A stretch of 64,000 nucleotides of DNA from CAYRVF01 sp964427535. Its GTDB lineage: Bacteria > Chloroflexota > Ktedonobacteria > Ktedonobacterales > JADMIN01. Positions within the stretch are counted from its first letter, which is position 1. Each line of letters begins with the position of its first letter. Location of the stretch: positions 8,480 through 72,479 of the forward strand of contig CAYRVF010000006.1 in the NCBI GenBank assembly GCA_964427535.1, given 5' to 3'. Shown in pieces: positions 26,321 through 35,105 of the stretch. A model generated the notes under the pieces. It was given only the letters and a program-made list of their open reading frames with translations. It was not told the DNA's origin and did not search any database. A program made the position numbers and the translations under genes.

Positions 26321-27127
26321 TCAATCCCTCTCAGGCGGCATCAGCGCGAGTTGGCGCGACTGCGCGAGGAGCACGCCATTGCGGCTCCAGATCTCGCCAT
26401 CCTCTTCGAAGAAGCCGTTGCGAGCCAGCCGCGAGGAGAAGACGCCGAGGTAGTAGTCGTCGGGCCGGGCGTTCGGCAGCGGCAGGTCGGCGCGGAAGTG
26501 AATGGTCAGGTCGATGGTCGGCACACCAGCGGGTCCGGTCAGCCGGGGAAAGATGGATGGCACCCAGGCATCAGTGAAGGCCGCCACCGCGATCGCGTCC
26601 GCTACACGTGGCTCGGCGAGGCGCATCCAGCCACCGGCACGCGCATGCTCCGAGCCTGAGAACGGCATATCGCCCAGCGCCCAGTGATTATCATAGTTTC
26701 CCGCGAACGCCGGCGCCTCCGCGAACCGCTCGCCCCGTGTGGCATCTGGTGGCGGGGTCACGTTTGGCATCCGCAGTTCAGAGAGCTCGACGCTGCGGCG
26801 GGGCGTGGCGAAGGCCCCAGCCGCCAGAACGCAGGTGTATCCGTTTTGGAGCAGACGCGCCGAGACCGTCGCGAAGCTGCGTCCCGCGCGCTCGACGACG
26901 ACTCTAGCGGTATATGGCCCGGCATCGAGCGGCTCCAGGTAGTGGAGCGTCAGCGAGCGCGGATGACGCGTGGGATCGTCGAGCGCCAGCAGCATCGCGC
27001 GCAGCGTGACGGCCGCCAGATAGCCACCGTTCACACCACGTCCGACACGCCAGCCCTCTGGAGCCTCGCCCATATACTGGCCGTTCCCTACCTGGGTCAG
27101 GGCGGTGTCGTCGTCAAACCGCGTCAT
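26321..27127 (-). CDS. acyl-CoA thioesterase (TesB/thioesterase-like double hotdog)
   Basis: A 268-residue protein. The ATG at 27127 has AGGAGGA 9 bases upstream; 102 further open codons upstream look non-coding. The N-terminal hotdog (about 20-105) has GWRVGRGVNGGYLAAVTLRAM and RSLTLHYLEPLDAGP. The C-terminal hotdog (about 140-262) has PTIDLTIHFRADLP and ends with GVLLAQSRQLALM, the usual closing strand of acyl-CoA thioesterase II-like enzymes. It should hydrolyse acyl-CoA esters in the cytoplasm; chain-length preference is unknown. It diverges from selD. Confidence 0.85.
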   Translation of the reverse strand: MTRFDDDTALTQVGNGQYMGEAPEGWRVGRGVNGGYLAAVTLRAMLLALDDPTRHPRSLTLHYLEPLDAGPYTARVVVERAGRSFATVSARLLQNGYTCVLAAGAFATPRRSVELSELRMPNVTPPPDATRGERFAEAPAFAGNYDNHWALGDMPFSGSEHARAGGWMRLAEPRVADAIAVAAFTDAWVPSIFPRLTGPAGVPTIDLTIHFRADLPLPNARPDDYYLGVFSSRLARNGFFEEDGEIWSRNGVLLAQSRQLALMPPERD

Positions 27128-27256
27128 GTCGTCGCGTCCTCCTGCTCGGGGCTCTCGCGGAGCGTGGTCGTCGCCGTCCGCTGCCAGTGTACCCCATGTG
27201 TGCCACCTGAGAGGCCGTCGCCAGCTACACGCTCTCGGTCGCGATGGTGTGGCATT

Positions 27257-27286
27257 TTGACGCCCGCCCGGCACGCGCCGTAGAAT
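27257..27286 (+). promoter_or_regulatory. Sigma70-type promoter of selD-rnc (TTGACG-N18-TAGAAT)
   Basis: -35 TTGACG at 27257-27262 and -10 TAGAAT at 27281-27286. The expected start near 27293 gives a leader of about 107 bases to the proposed selD ATG at 27400. Confidence 0.55.
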
Positions 27287-27399
27287 GCTAGACGGGACGG
27301 GCCAGACAAGTGTAGCGAGACGAGACAGCACGGCGAGCGCGGGATGGTCGGCGAGACACGCGACCGGGCGCGGACGTGCTGAGCGAAGGCGGAATCGGA

Positions 27400-28455
27400 A
27401 TGGCTCCAGGGAGACGGGTGCGGTTGACGACACTCGCGAGTTGCGCCGGTTGAGCGTCGAAGATGGGCATCGAGACCCTGGACGCCGTGTTGCGTCCGCT
27501 CGCCGCCACCTTCACCGCCGGAGTACCCGCCGACCTGCTGGTCGGTCTGGGCAATGCCGACGACGCCGCCGTCTACCGTCTGAACGACGAGCAGGCCATC
27601 GTCGCGACCACCGATTTCTTCCCGCCGGTGGTTGACGATCCCTACTCCTTTGGTGCGATCGCGGCCGCCAACGCGCTGAGCGACATCTACGCGATGGGCG
27701 GCGATCCGCTGTTCTGCCTGAATCTCGTCGCCTTCCCCGACGACCTCGACCCGGCCATCCTCACCGAAATCCTGCGTGGGGGCGCAGAGACTGTGCGCGC
27801 GGCGGGGGCCGTCGTGGCGGGCGGCCACTCGGTGACGGACGACGAGCCGAAATATGGGCTCGCCGCCATCGGGACGGTCCATCCGCGGCGCATCTTCACC
27901 AAGGGCGGCGCGCGGCCGGGCGACGTGCTCGTGCTGACGAAGCCGCTCGGTACGGGGGTGATCACGACGGCGGGCAAACGCGAGACGGTCAGCGAGGAGC
28001 ATCTCACCGCCGCCATCGCCAGCATGATGAACCTGAATGGTCCCGCTTCACGGGCGCTGCGGAGTCTTGGGGACGCCGTGCATGCCTGTACTGACATCAC
28101 CGGATTCGGCCTGCTCGGGCACGCCTATGAGATGGCGGAGCAGAGCGGCGTGGGCATGCGCTTCACGCTCGCGGCGATTCCCTGGCTGCCCGGTGCGCGG
28201 GCGTACGCTGAGGCGGGCGCGGTACCCGGCGGCACGGCACGCAACAGGTCAGCCGTCGAGCCGCACGTGACGTACGGCGATGCGGTCGGCGCGGTGGACC
28301 GCCTCTTGCTCTTCGATCCTCAGACCTCCGGTGGTCTCTTCGCGGCGGTCGCGCCAGACGCGCTCGACCAGGCCCGCGCGGCCTTCGAGGCTGCGGGAGT
28401 CAGCGCAGCGGAGGTTGGCGTGGTCGTCGCGGATGGCGGCCTGCGCGTAGAGTGA
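27400..28455 (+). CDS. selD: selenide, water dikinase (selenophosphate synthetase) containing selenocysteine at an in-frame TGA
   Basis: SelD makes selenophosphate from selenide and ATP. Downstream of 27463 the protein matches SelD throughout (TTDFFPPVVDDPYSFGAIAA, SDIYAMGGDP, AGGHSVTDDEP, TDITGFGLLGHAYEM, DPQTSGG). A start at 27463 would lack the catalytic N-terminus. Reading upstream in the same frame through TGA at 27451-27453 gives MAPGRRVRLTTLASCAG-U-ASKMG. This aligns with the E. coli RLTQ...GAGCGCK segment: U18 falls on catalytic Cys17 and Lys21 on Lys20. Translation from ATG 27400 gives 351 residues, close to the 347 of E. coli SelD. Sec at this site is known in other SelD proteins. 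A possible SECIS hairpin follows the TGA. The gene overlaps no neighbour and precedes rnc by 8 bases. Confidence 0.9.
27451..27453 (+). other. In-frame TGA, proposed selenocysteine codon 18 of selD
   Basis: This TGA is the only stop between the proposed ATG (27400) and the TGA end of selD (28453-28455). It is flanked by codons that restore the conserved SelD active-site segment (SCAG before, ASKMG after). A sequencing or mutational TGC-to-TGA change would look the same, but Sec is common at this exact position in SelD. Confidence 0.85.
27466..27486 (+). promoter_or_regulatory. Candidate bacterial SECIS hairpin in selD
   Basis: The arms GGCATCGAG and CTGGACGCC pair at 7 of 9 positions around the loop ACC. 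The stem begins 12 bases after the TGA, similar to the spacing in E. coli fdhF. A tighter alternative (GAT-GGGC-ATC, 27462-27471) places guanines in the loop but is closer than usual. Folding must decide between them. Confidence 0.4.
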
Positions 28456-28463
28456 AGGACCCG

Positions 28464-29198
28464 ATGGCGAGAAAAGCCTCCAGCACGGACATCGACCCGG
28501 AGCGCTTCGAGCAGCTTCAGCGGGCGCTCAACCACACGTTCGCCGAGCCGGGTCTGCTCGTCGATGCGCTCACCCACCGCTCGTATCTGAACGAGCACGG
28601 TGGCCCAGGCGTCGTCTCGAACGAGCGCCTCGAATTCCTCGGCGACGCCGTGCTGGCCCTCGTGAGCGCCGAATTGCTTTACCGCCAGTTTCCACATGCT
28701 CCGGAGGGCGAGCTGACCCAGTTGCGGGCGGCGCTAGTACGAGGTACCGCGCTGGCGGGTTTCGCGCGCCGCTATGCGCTCGGCGAGGCGGTGCGCGTGG
28801 CCCGCAGCGAGGAGCAGAAGAGCGGACGCGAGCGTGACGCGCTGCTGGCGGCGACCTTCGAGGCGGTGCTCGGCGCGCTCTATCTCGACGCCGGTTTAGA
28901 GGAGGCCCGCCGCTTCCTCACGCCGCTCCTCACGGAAGAGGCGGAGGGCGCGATCCAACAGCGGCGCGTCAAAGACGCTAAGTCGCGGCTGCAAGAGCTC
29001 GCGCAGGCGCGTCTCGGCGTGACGCCACGCTACCGCACTGTGAGCGAGTCGGGTCCGGCGCACCAGCGGACGTTTACCGTCGAGGTGGTCATCGGCGAGC
29101 TGGCACCAGCGCGTGGCGAAGGCCCGAGCAAGCAACAAGCGGAGCAGGCGGCGGCGCGCCTCGCACTGCAAGACCAGGGCTGGCTCGACGACGAGTGA
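28464..29198 (+). CDS. rnc: ribonuclease III
   Basis: A 244-residue double-strand-specific endoribonuclease that matures rRNA and processes structured mRNA. The ATG at 28464 has AAGGA 4 bases upstream; a GTG at 28452 that overlaps the selD stop is an alternative. The RNase III domain (about 10-150) has the signature NERLEFLGDAVL and the second metal-binding helix LLAATFEAVLGALYLDAG. The dsRNA-binding domain (about 170-240) ends in PSKQQAEQAAARLALQ. It is probably co-transcribed with selD. Pairing of rnc with selD is not a standard operon. Confidence 0.97.
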   Translation: MARKASSTDIDPERFEQLQRALNHTFAEPGLLVDALTHRSYLNEHGGPGVVSNERLEFLGDAVLALVSAELLYRQFPHAPEGELTQLRAALVRGTALAGFARRYALGEAVRVARSEEQKSGRERDALLAATFEAVLGALYLDAGLEEARRFLTPLLTEEAEGAIQQRRVKDAKSRLQELAQARLGVTPRYRTVSESGPAHQRTFTVEVVIGELAPARGEGPSKQQAEQAAARLALQDQGWLDDE

Positions 29199-29278
29199 GC
29201 CCCGCTCCCAGAGCGCCCATGCCGCTTGACACTCCGCTACCCACTGGGGTACCCTAAATGAGGTTTGCTCCCTCATCC

Positions 29279-29350
29279 GCCAGCGTAGCTCAGGGGCAGA
29301 GCAGCTGTTTCGTAAACAGCAGGCCGTGGGTTCGAATCCCACCGCTGGCT
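29279..29350 (+). tRNA. tRNA-Thr (anticodon CGT)
   Basis: A complete cloverleaf. Acceptor stem GCCAGCG/CGCTGGC, D stem GCTC/GAGC, anticodon stem GCTGT/ACAGC with loop TTCGTAA (anticodon CGT, reads ACG), variable loop AGGCC, T arm GTGGG-TTCGAAT-CCCAC, discriminator T. CCA is not encoded (CCCC follows). Several partial copies of this tRNA lie nearby and at 42.5 kb. Confidence 0.95.
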
Positions 29351-29779
29351 CCCCAGGAATATTCGGGCTTTGTCTCCCCAGGCCCAACACATAACAGCTG
29401 CCCTACCCCTGAGCTACTTCTGTCTCCAAGGGGTATTGAAGGACAGCTATTTCATTTTAGCACGCGGTATTTGTAGCTCGCTAGCTCAGCTGTTGTGTCC
29501 TGTTGTGTCATAGGCCGTGTTGCTCACCCCGAGCACAAAGCAGACTATGCCCATCTCCTACGCCAATCGTTCGGCAGGGCGTTCACACACAGTACAATCA
29601 GTGCATAAGTGTGCACATCATGGTTGGTAGCGCCACGTAAGGTAGTGTAAGCCCGGTGTGACGGGGCACTCTTCCGAGCAGTTTCAGTCGAATTCCCACC
29701 ACTCGGTCCCTTCATTCCGTCGAGGGCGGGTTCGACTCCCATACGCCTCTGCCCTAGATTGTATCTGTCACGGCAGCAC
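29351..29779. other. Gene-free region with tRNA-derived debris
   Basis: 429 bp between tRNA-Thr and the truncated ROK gene. It contains an inverted copy of the tRNA D-arm region (29392-29416, listed separately) and two plus-strand stretches resembling degenerate T arms. One is around 29687-29706 (GTCGAATTCCCACC). The other is around 29720-29748 (GGGCGGGTTCGACTCCCAT). Neither folds into a full tRNA. AT content rises here relative to the flanking genes. I see no credible protein-coding frame. Confidence 0.55.
29392..29416 (-). repeat. Inverted partial copy of the tRNA-Thr 5' half
   Basis: Read on the minus strand, this segment matches tRNA-Thr bases 29285-29309 (D arm into anticodon stem) at 23 of 25 positions. 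The only changes are C to T and A to G. The two copies form an inverted repeat spanning about 130 bp. Confidence 0.7.
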
Positions 29780-30145
29780 TCACTGGAAAGCATCGTCAGT
29801 GGACACAATCGCGTACAGCAGCACCGCGCGGCGCCCGCCATGTGGTGGCGCGGGCACGCGCTCACCTTCCCGAATGACGCCCTCCTGCAAGAGCGCTGCG
29901 GTGATTGCACCCACTGTCGTACGCGACAGGCTGGTTTGCTCAGCGAGTTTGACGCGCGAGATTGGCCCGTGCTCGCGGACACAGGTGAACACGAGTGTCC
30001 GATTGATTCGGCGTAGCCAGCGCTGGTCAACGTGATGCACAGGGCCGAGCGTGGGCGGCCACGTTGCTGTGATTTCGTCATCTGCACGCTCGCCATGCTC
30101 GGCACCTGCCGCTGTGCTCTCGCGAGCGCGCCCCGACATCGGCAT
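29780..30145 (-). pseudogene. ROK-family transcriptional regulator, truncated after the DNA-binding domain
   Basis: A 121-residue frame from ATG 30145 to TGA 29780. Residues about 38-105 form the ROK/NagC-type winged helix: RRINRTLVFTCVREHGPISRVKLAEQ, a recognition helix with SRTTVGAITAALLQEGVI, and the GGRR turn before where PVLL and the sugar-kinase domain would begin. The frame ends 17 residues later, and no ROK kinase domain follows in any frame before the tRNA debris. It is either a remnant cut by the rearrangement around tRNA-Thr or a small surviving DNA-binding protein. It lies next to a carbohydrate ABC operon, the usual target of ROK repressors, though that operon has its own LacI regulator. 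Confidence 0.6.
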
Positions 30146-30291
30146 GCTTGCATCATGGTAGTTTCGTGTGTTCCGCACCGCCAAACCTCTCTTCCGCTGT
30201 AGGCTCTGCCCCGTTTGGCAGCTTGGCACCGCCAGGCGATTGATGTCGCGCGCCGCTCCGCCCCCTGCCTGCAAGTGCGCGGTTCTAGTTC

Positions 30292-31431
<1,140 letters not shown>

Positions 31432-31495
31432 AGATTCCCTCTTCCTCCCCGGATACCGCCATCTCCCACCCCACCGACTCGGCGCGCCTGTCAGC

Positions 31496-32863
31496 TCAGC
31501 GTGTGTGACAGGCGCGCTGGTCGGCGATGAAACCGGCATACCAGAGGCCGCTGTCTTTCACAATGCGCCGCTGGGTTGCGTAGTCCACGTAGACCACGCC
31601 GAACCGTTGACTGTAGCCCCTATCCCATTCAAAGTTGTCGAACAGCGACCAGACGAAGTAGCCGGCGACAGGCACACCATGTGCCACGGCAGTGCCGACC
31701 GCCTCCAGGTGTTCGCGCAAATAGGCCACACGGCGCGGATCGCTCACGCGGCCGTTGCCGTTCCACGTGTCTTCGAACGATGCGCCGTTCTCGGTGATGA
31801 GGATCGAGGAGACATGGCAGGTGCGCGTGATCTCCTCCAGAATGAGATTGAGGCCATGGGGAAACACCTCCCAGCCCATCGTCGTGATGGTAGCGCCTGG
31901 AGGACCGGGCATATACTCTAAACCCGCTGGAACACGATCGCGCGCGCCGTCGAGCTGAGGTTTCGCCCGCACGATCCACCGATTGTAGTAGTTGACGCCA
32001 AGGAAGTCGGTGGGCTCGCTGATGATCTCGAGGTCGCCATCCTGGATAGGTGGAGGCGCGACCCCCAGATCTTCGAAGAGGCCGGGAGCATACTCGCCCC
32101 GCGAGACCGGATCGAGAAACCACCGGTTGTGAAATCGATGGGCGCGCTCGACCGCGCGGAGGGTCTCGCCGCGCGCATCACCTGCGAAGATGGGGAACAG
32201 ATTGAGCGCGATGCCCACACGCGCGCCCCCCTTCGCCGCTGCACGAATCCGTGGGACGGCGAGGCCATGTGACAGCAACAGGTGATGTCCCACGTCTACC
32301 GCCGCCTGGACATCGCCGCGAATGCCTGGCGCGTGCAGTCCCTCGACGTAGCCCAAGTAGGCGCTGCACCAGGGCTCGTTCTGGGTCACCCACCAGCGAA
32401 TCCGGTCGCCGAGGCGCCCCGCGACGAGCTCCGCATAGTCCGCGAAGGCCCAGGCGGTATCGCGGTTTCGCCAGCCGCCGCGCTCATAGAGGGCGAGCGG
32501 CAGATCCCAGTGATAGAGGGTCGCGACCGGCTCGATGCCATGCGCGAGCAGGCAATCGACCAGGCGATCGTAGAACGCGAGCCCAGCGGGGTTGACCCGC
32601 CCTGTCCCCTCCGGCAGGATACGCGGCCAGGCGATGGAGAAGCGATAGGCATTCAGGCCGAGGCTGGCCATGAGCGCGACGTCTTGCTCCATGTGGTGAT
32701 AGTGGTCGATGGCGACGTCGCCGGTCTCGCCGTTCCGTGTACGTCCGGGGAGCGCCGCGAACCGGTCCCAGGTCGATGGGCCGCGGCCATCTTCGTGCGC
32801 CGCGCCTTCGATCTGATAGGCTGAGGTCGCCGCGCCCCAGAGAAAATCGCGGGGAAAGGTCAT
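31496..32863 (-). CDS. beta-glucosidase, glycoside hydrolase family 1
   Basis: A 455-residue cytoplasmic enzyme. The ATG at 32863 has GGAAGGGA 6 bases upstream. It begins FPRDFLWGAATSAYQIEGA, the GH1 N-terminal signature. The acid/base is Glu163 in TQNEPW and the nucleophile Glu358 in LITENGAS. The sugar-binding residues of YHWDLP and YFVWSLFDNFEW are intact. Length matches bacterial BglA/BglB. It would hydrolyse cellobiose or other beta-glucosides brought in by the surrounding ABC transporter, giving glucose. The gene lies between the inner-membrane permeases and the ATPase gene. Confidence 0.96.
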   Translation of the reverse strand: MTFPRDFLWGAATSAYQIEGAAHEDGRGPSTWDRFAALPGRTRNGETGDVAIDHYHHMEQDVALMASLGLNAYRFSIAWPRILPEGTGRVNPAGLAFYDRLVDCLLAHGIEPVATLYHWDLPLALYERGGWRNRDTAWAFADYAELVAGRLGDRIRWWVTQNEPWCSAYLGYVEGLHAPGIRGDVQAAVDVGHHLLLSHGLAVPRIRAAAKGGARVGIALNLFPIFAGDARGETLRAVERAHRFHNRWFLDPVSRGEYAPGLFEDLGVAPPPIQDGDLEIISEPTDFLGVNYYNRWIVRAKPQLDGARDRVPAGLEYMPGPPGATITTMGWEVFPHGLNLILEEITRTCHVSSILITENGASFEDTWNGNGRVSDPRRVAYLREHLEAVGTAVAHGVPVAGYFVWSLFDNFEWDRGYSQRFGVVYVDYATQRRIVKDSGLWYAGFIADQRACHTR

Positions 32864-32934
32864 GATCGTTCCCTTCCAGGTGGTGTCTGCCACTGGTCGT
32901 CCGTGTGCCGCTCGCTGCGCGCGGGTCGCCCAGG

Positions 32935-33849
32935 CTAGCCGGTCACGCTGCCGAAAGCCAGGCCGGCACGCCAGTAGCGCTGCAGGAACAGGAACATTCC
33001 GATGAGGGGCAGCACGGCGATGAAGGACCCGGTCACGATCAGTCTGTAGAGCAGCTCGTGGGACGCCGGATCGAAGTTCCAGGTCGCCAGCCCAAGGTTG
33101 ACGGGGAAGAGGCTGGGATCGGTGAGCACAATCAAGGGGAGGAAGAAGCTGTTCCAGATCGCGACGAACTGAAACAGAAAGATGGTGACCATGCCTGGAG
33201 CGAGCAACGGAATCGCTATGCGCGCGAAGACCCGCAACTCACCCGCACCATCCACCCGAGCGGCGTCCAACAGCTCATTCGGGACCGCATCTGTCGCATA
33301 GACGCGTGCCAGGAAGACACCGAACGGGCTGAGCAGCGAGGGGAGCAGCACCGCCCAATAGGTGTTGGTCAGGTTGATCTTGCTCAGCACCATGAAGAGT
33401 GGCAGCGCAAGCGTAGTTTGGGGCACCAGCACCGCCCCCAACACCAGGCCGAAGATCGCATTGCGACCGGTGAACCGATACTTCGCCAGCGCGTAGCCGC
33501 ACATGACGGAGATGAGCATGCTGAAAAAGCCACCCACACCGGCGTAGAGGACGGTGTTCACGAGCCAGCGCGGGTAGGTGCCGCCGTCATGCGTGAACGT
33601 GTCAACCAGGTTCTGCCAGAGATTGAAGTGGGCGAACCAGAGCCCAAACGACGCGAACAGGTCGGTGTTGTCTTTCGTAGCAGCGAGGATGAGCCAGTAC
33701 AGCGGTGTGAGGCAATAGACGGTCAGCGCGACGAGCACGACGTAGGCCATGAGGCTTCTCGATGCGAACGAGCGGATGCCTATCGGACGCCGCGCGCTGT
33801 CACCTTTCTGGGTCCGTTGCGAGTCCACGACGAGTGGCGCGTTTGCCAT
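32935..33849 (-). CDS. carbohydrate ABC transporter permease, MalG-like
   Basis: A 304-residue inner-membrane protein with about six helices. The first is MAYVVLVALTVYCLTPLYWLIL. The EAA loop LLDAARVDGAGELRVFARIAIPLLAPG contacts the ATPase. Its start is 2 bases after the stop of the partner permease, so the two are translationally linked. It forms the heterodimeric channel with the MalF-like protein for a beta-glucoside-type sugar. Confidence 0.94.
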   Translation of the reverse strand: MANAPLVVDSQRTQKGDSARRPIGIRSFASRSLMAYVVLVALTVYCLTPLYWLILAATKDNTDLFASFGLWFAHFNLWQNLVDTFTHDGGTYPRWLVNTVLYAGVGGFFSMLISVMCGYALAKYRFTGRNAIFGLVLGAVLVPQTTLALPLFMVLSKINLTNTYWAVLLPSLLSPFGVFLARVYATDAVPNELLDAARVDGAGELRVFARIAIPLLAPGMVTIFLFQFVAIWNSFFLPLIVLTDPSLFPVNLGLATWNFDPASHELLYRLIVTGSFIAVLPLIGMFLFLQRYWRAGLAFGSVTG

Positions 33850-33851
33850 CT

Positions 33852-34823
33852 TCAGACTCCTAGCTGTCGGCGCGTGAGGCGCAGGAAGCCAAACGAGAAA
33901 ATGCATGTCACGATGCCGAGGATCACGGCGATGGCTCCGCCGTAGTTGAAATCGGTGTTGACCACCGCGACGTTATACGCGAATATATTCGGCGTGTACG
34001 AGGTCGTGATTGCTGAATTTGTCAGGTTTTTCAGGACCGTCGGCTCGTTGAACAACTGCAGGGTGCCAACAATCGAGAAGAGCATTCCGATGATGACAGC
34101 CGGCACGATCAAGGGCAGCTTGAGCCGCAGCGCGATCCCCGTTTCGGAGAGGCCGTCCAGCCGGCCAGACTCGTAGATTTCCTGGGGAATGCCCTGAAGC
34201 GCCGAATACAAGATGATCATGTTGTAGCCGGTGAATTCCCAGGTGGAGATATTCACGATGGACCACAGTGTCTGGGATGGACCGAGAAAGGTCGGTGCCG
34301 GCAGGTGGAGGGCTGTGAATGCCTGGACGATTGGGCTGGACGTTGGACTATAGAAGAATCCCCACATAATGGCGGCAATCACGATAGGAACCGCATACGG
34401 AACGAAGAATGCAAGACGGAAGAAGTGCCGGAAGCGGATCACCGCCGAATCCATCAGCAGCGCCAACACCAGTGCGACGATCATCATGATCGGGATTTGG
34501 ACGGCCCCGAAGAGCAGCACTCGGCCGAATCCGCTCCAGAGGTTCGGATCATGCAGCGCGGCGATGTAGTTCGCGGCACCTGCCCACTCAATTTGCGGCG
34601 GCCCGAACCCCAGGCCGCTACGATGTTCCGAGTAGAGACTTTGTGAGAAGGCATACAGAAGGGGCGCGACGAAAAACGCGGCGAAGAGGAGGAGAAACGG
34701 CAGCACAAACAGATAGGGAACGAGCAGGCGCGAGAACCGCCGAAATAGCATGGCCGGACCGCGCTGCCCGGCGCTCCCCGCGGATGCCATCCGCGATGCG
34801 TGAACGATCGTTTTCGGCTCCAT
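33852..34823 (-). CDS. carbohydrate ABC transporter permease, MalF/UgpA-like
   Basis: A 323-residue permease. The ATG at 34823 follows a GGAAGGA site; the 62 open codons further upstream look non-coding. Six hydrophobic helices begin with LVPYLFVLPFLLLFAAFFVAPL. The EAA loop reads YESGRLDGLSETGIALRLKLPLI. It carries the periplasmic loop after helix 1 usual for MalF-type subunits, but without MalF's extra domain. It lies about 280 bp downstream of the binding-protein gene across a strong hairpin. Confidence 0.94.
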   Translation of the reverse strand: MEPKTIVHASRMASAGSAGQRGPAMLFRRFSRLLVPYLFVLPFLLLFAAFFVAPLLYAFSQSLYSEHRSGLGFGPPQIEWAGAANYIAALHDPNLWSGFGRVLLFGAVQIPIMMIVALVLALLMDSAVIRFRHFFRLAFFVPYAVPIVIAAIMWGFFYSPTSSPIVQAFTALHLPAPTFLGPSQTLWSIVNISTWEFTGYNMIILYSALQGIPQEIYESGRLDGLSETGIALRLKLPLIVPAVIIGMLFSIVGTLQLFNEPTVLKNLTNSAITTSYTPNIFAYNVAVVNTDFNYGGAIAVILGIVTCIFSFGFLRLTRRQLGV

Positions 34824-35018
34824 TGACGGCCGTCCTTCCCGACAAAGCAGCGCACGGTGCTGCTCGTGCTGACTGGCGCACAGCGGGTCGTAGATTGCGC
34901 ATGAGCGCCACCCGAAGCGGATCATTGCGGGCGCCCACAGACGCCCAATGGAGATGAAGAAGCAGCGCCCGGTACCACTTAGCGTGTGAGGTACCGTTCT
35001 GTGAGGCAAGAGGCAGGT

Positions 35019-35044
35019 GGGAGGGGCGACGTGCCACCCCTCCC
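35019..35044 (-). terminator. Intra-operon hairpin between binding protein and permeases
   Basis: GGGAGGGG at 35019-35026 and its complement CCCCTCCC at 35037-35044 enclose a 10-base loop, 61 bases after the binding-protein stop. A second inverted repeat, CGGTACC...GGTACCG, lies around 34970-34996. Such hairpins commonly stabilise the binding-protein mRNA and reduce read-through to the permease genes, giving excess binding protein. Confidence 0.55.
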
Positions 35045-35105
35045 GCCCGTGGTTGTGAAGGAGCGCTCACGCTGATGAGTGCATCTTCACAGCCACAGCA
35101 CACCG

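Noticed and set aside
27463..28455. selD starting at ATG 27463
   Set aside because: It removes the active-site Sec/Cys and Lys that every SelD needs; the upstream in-frame sequence restores them.
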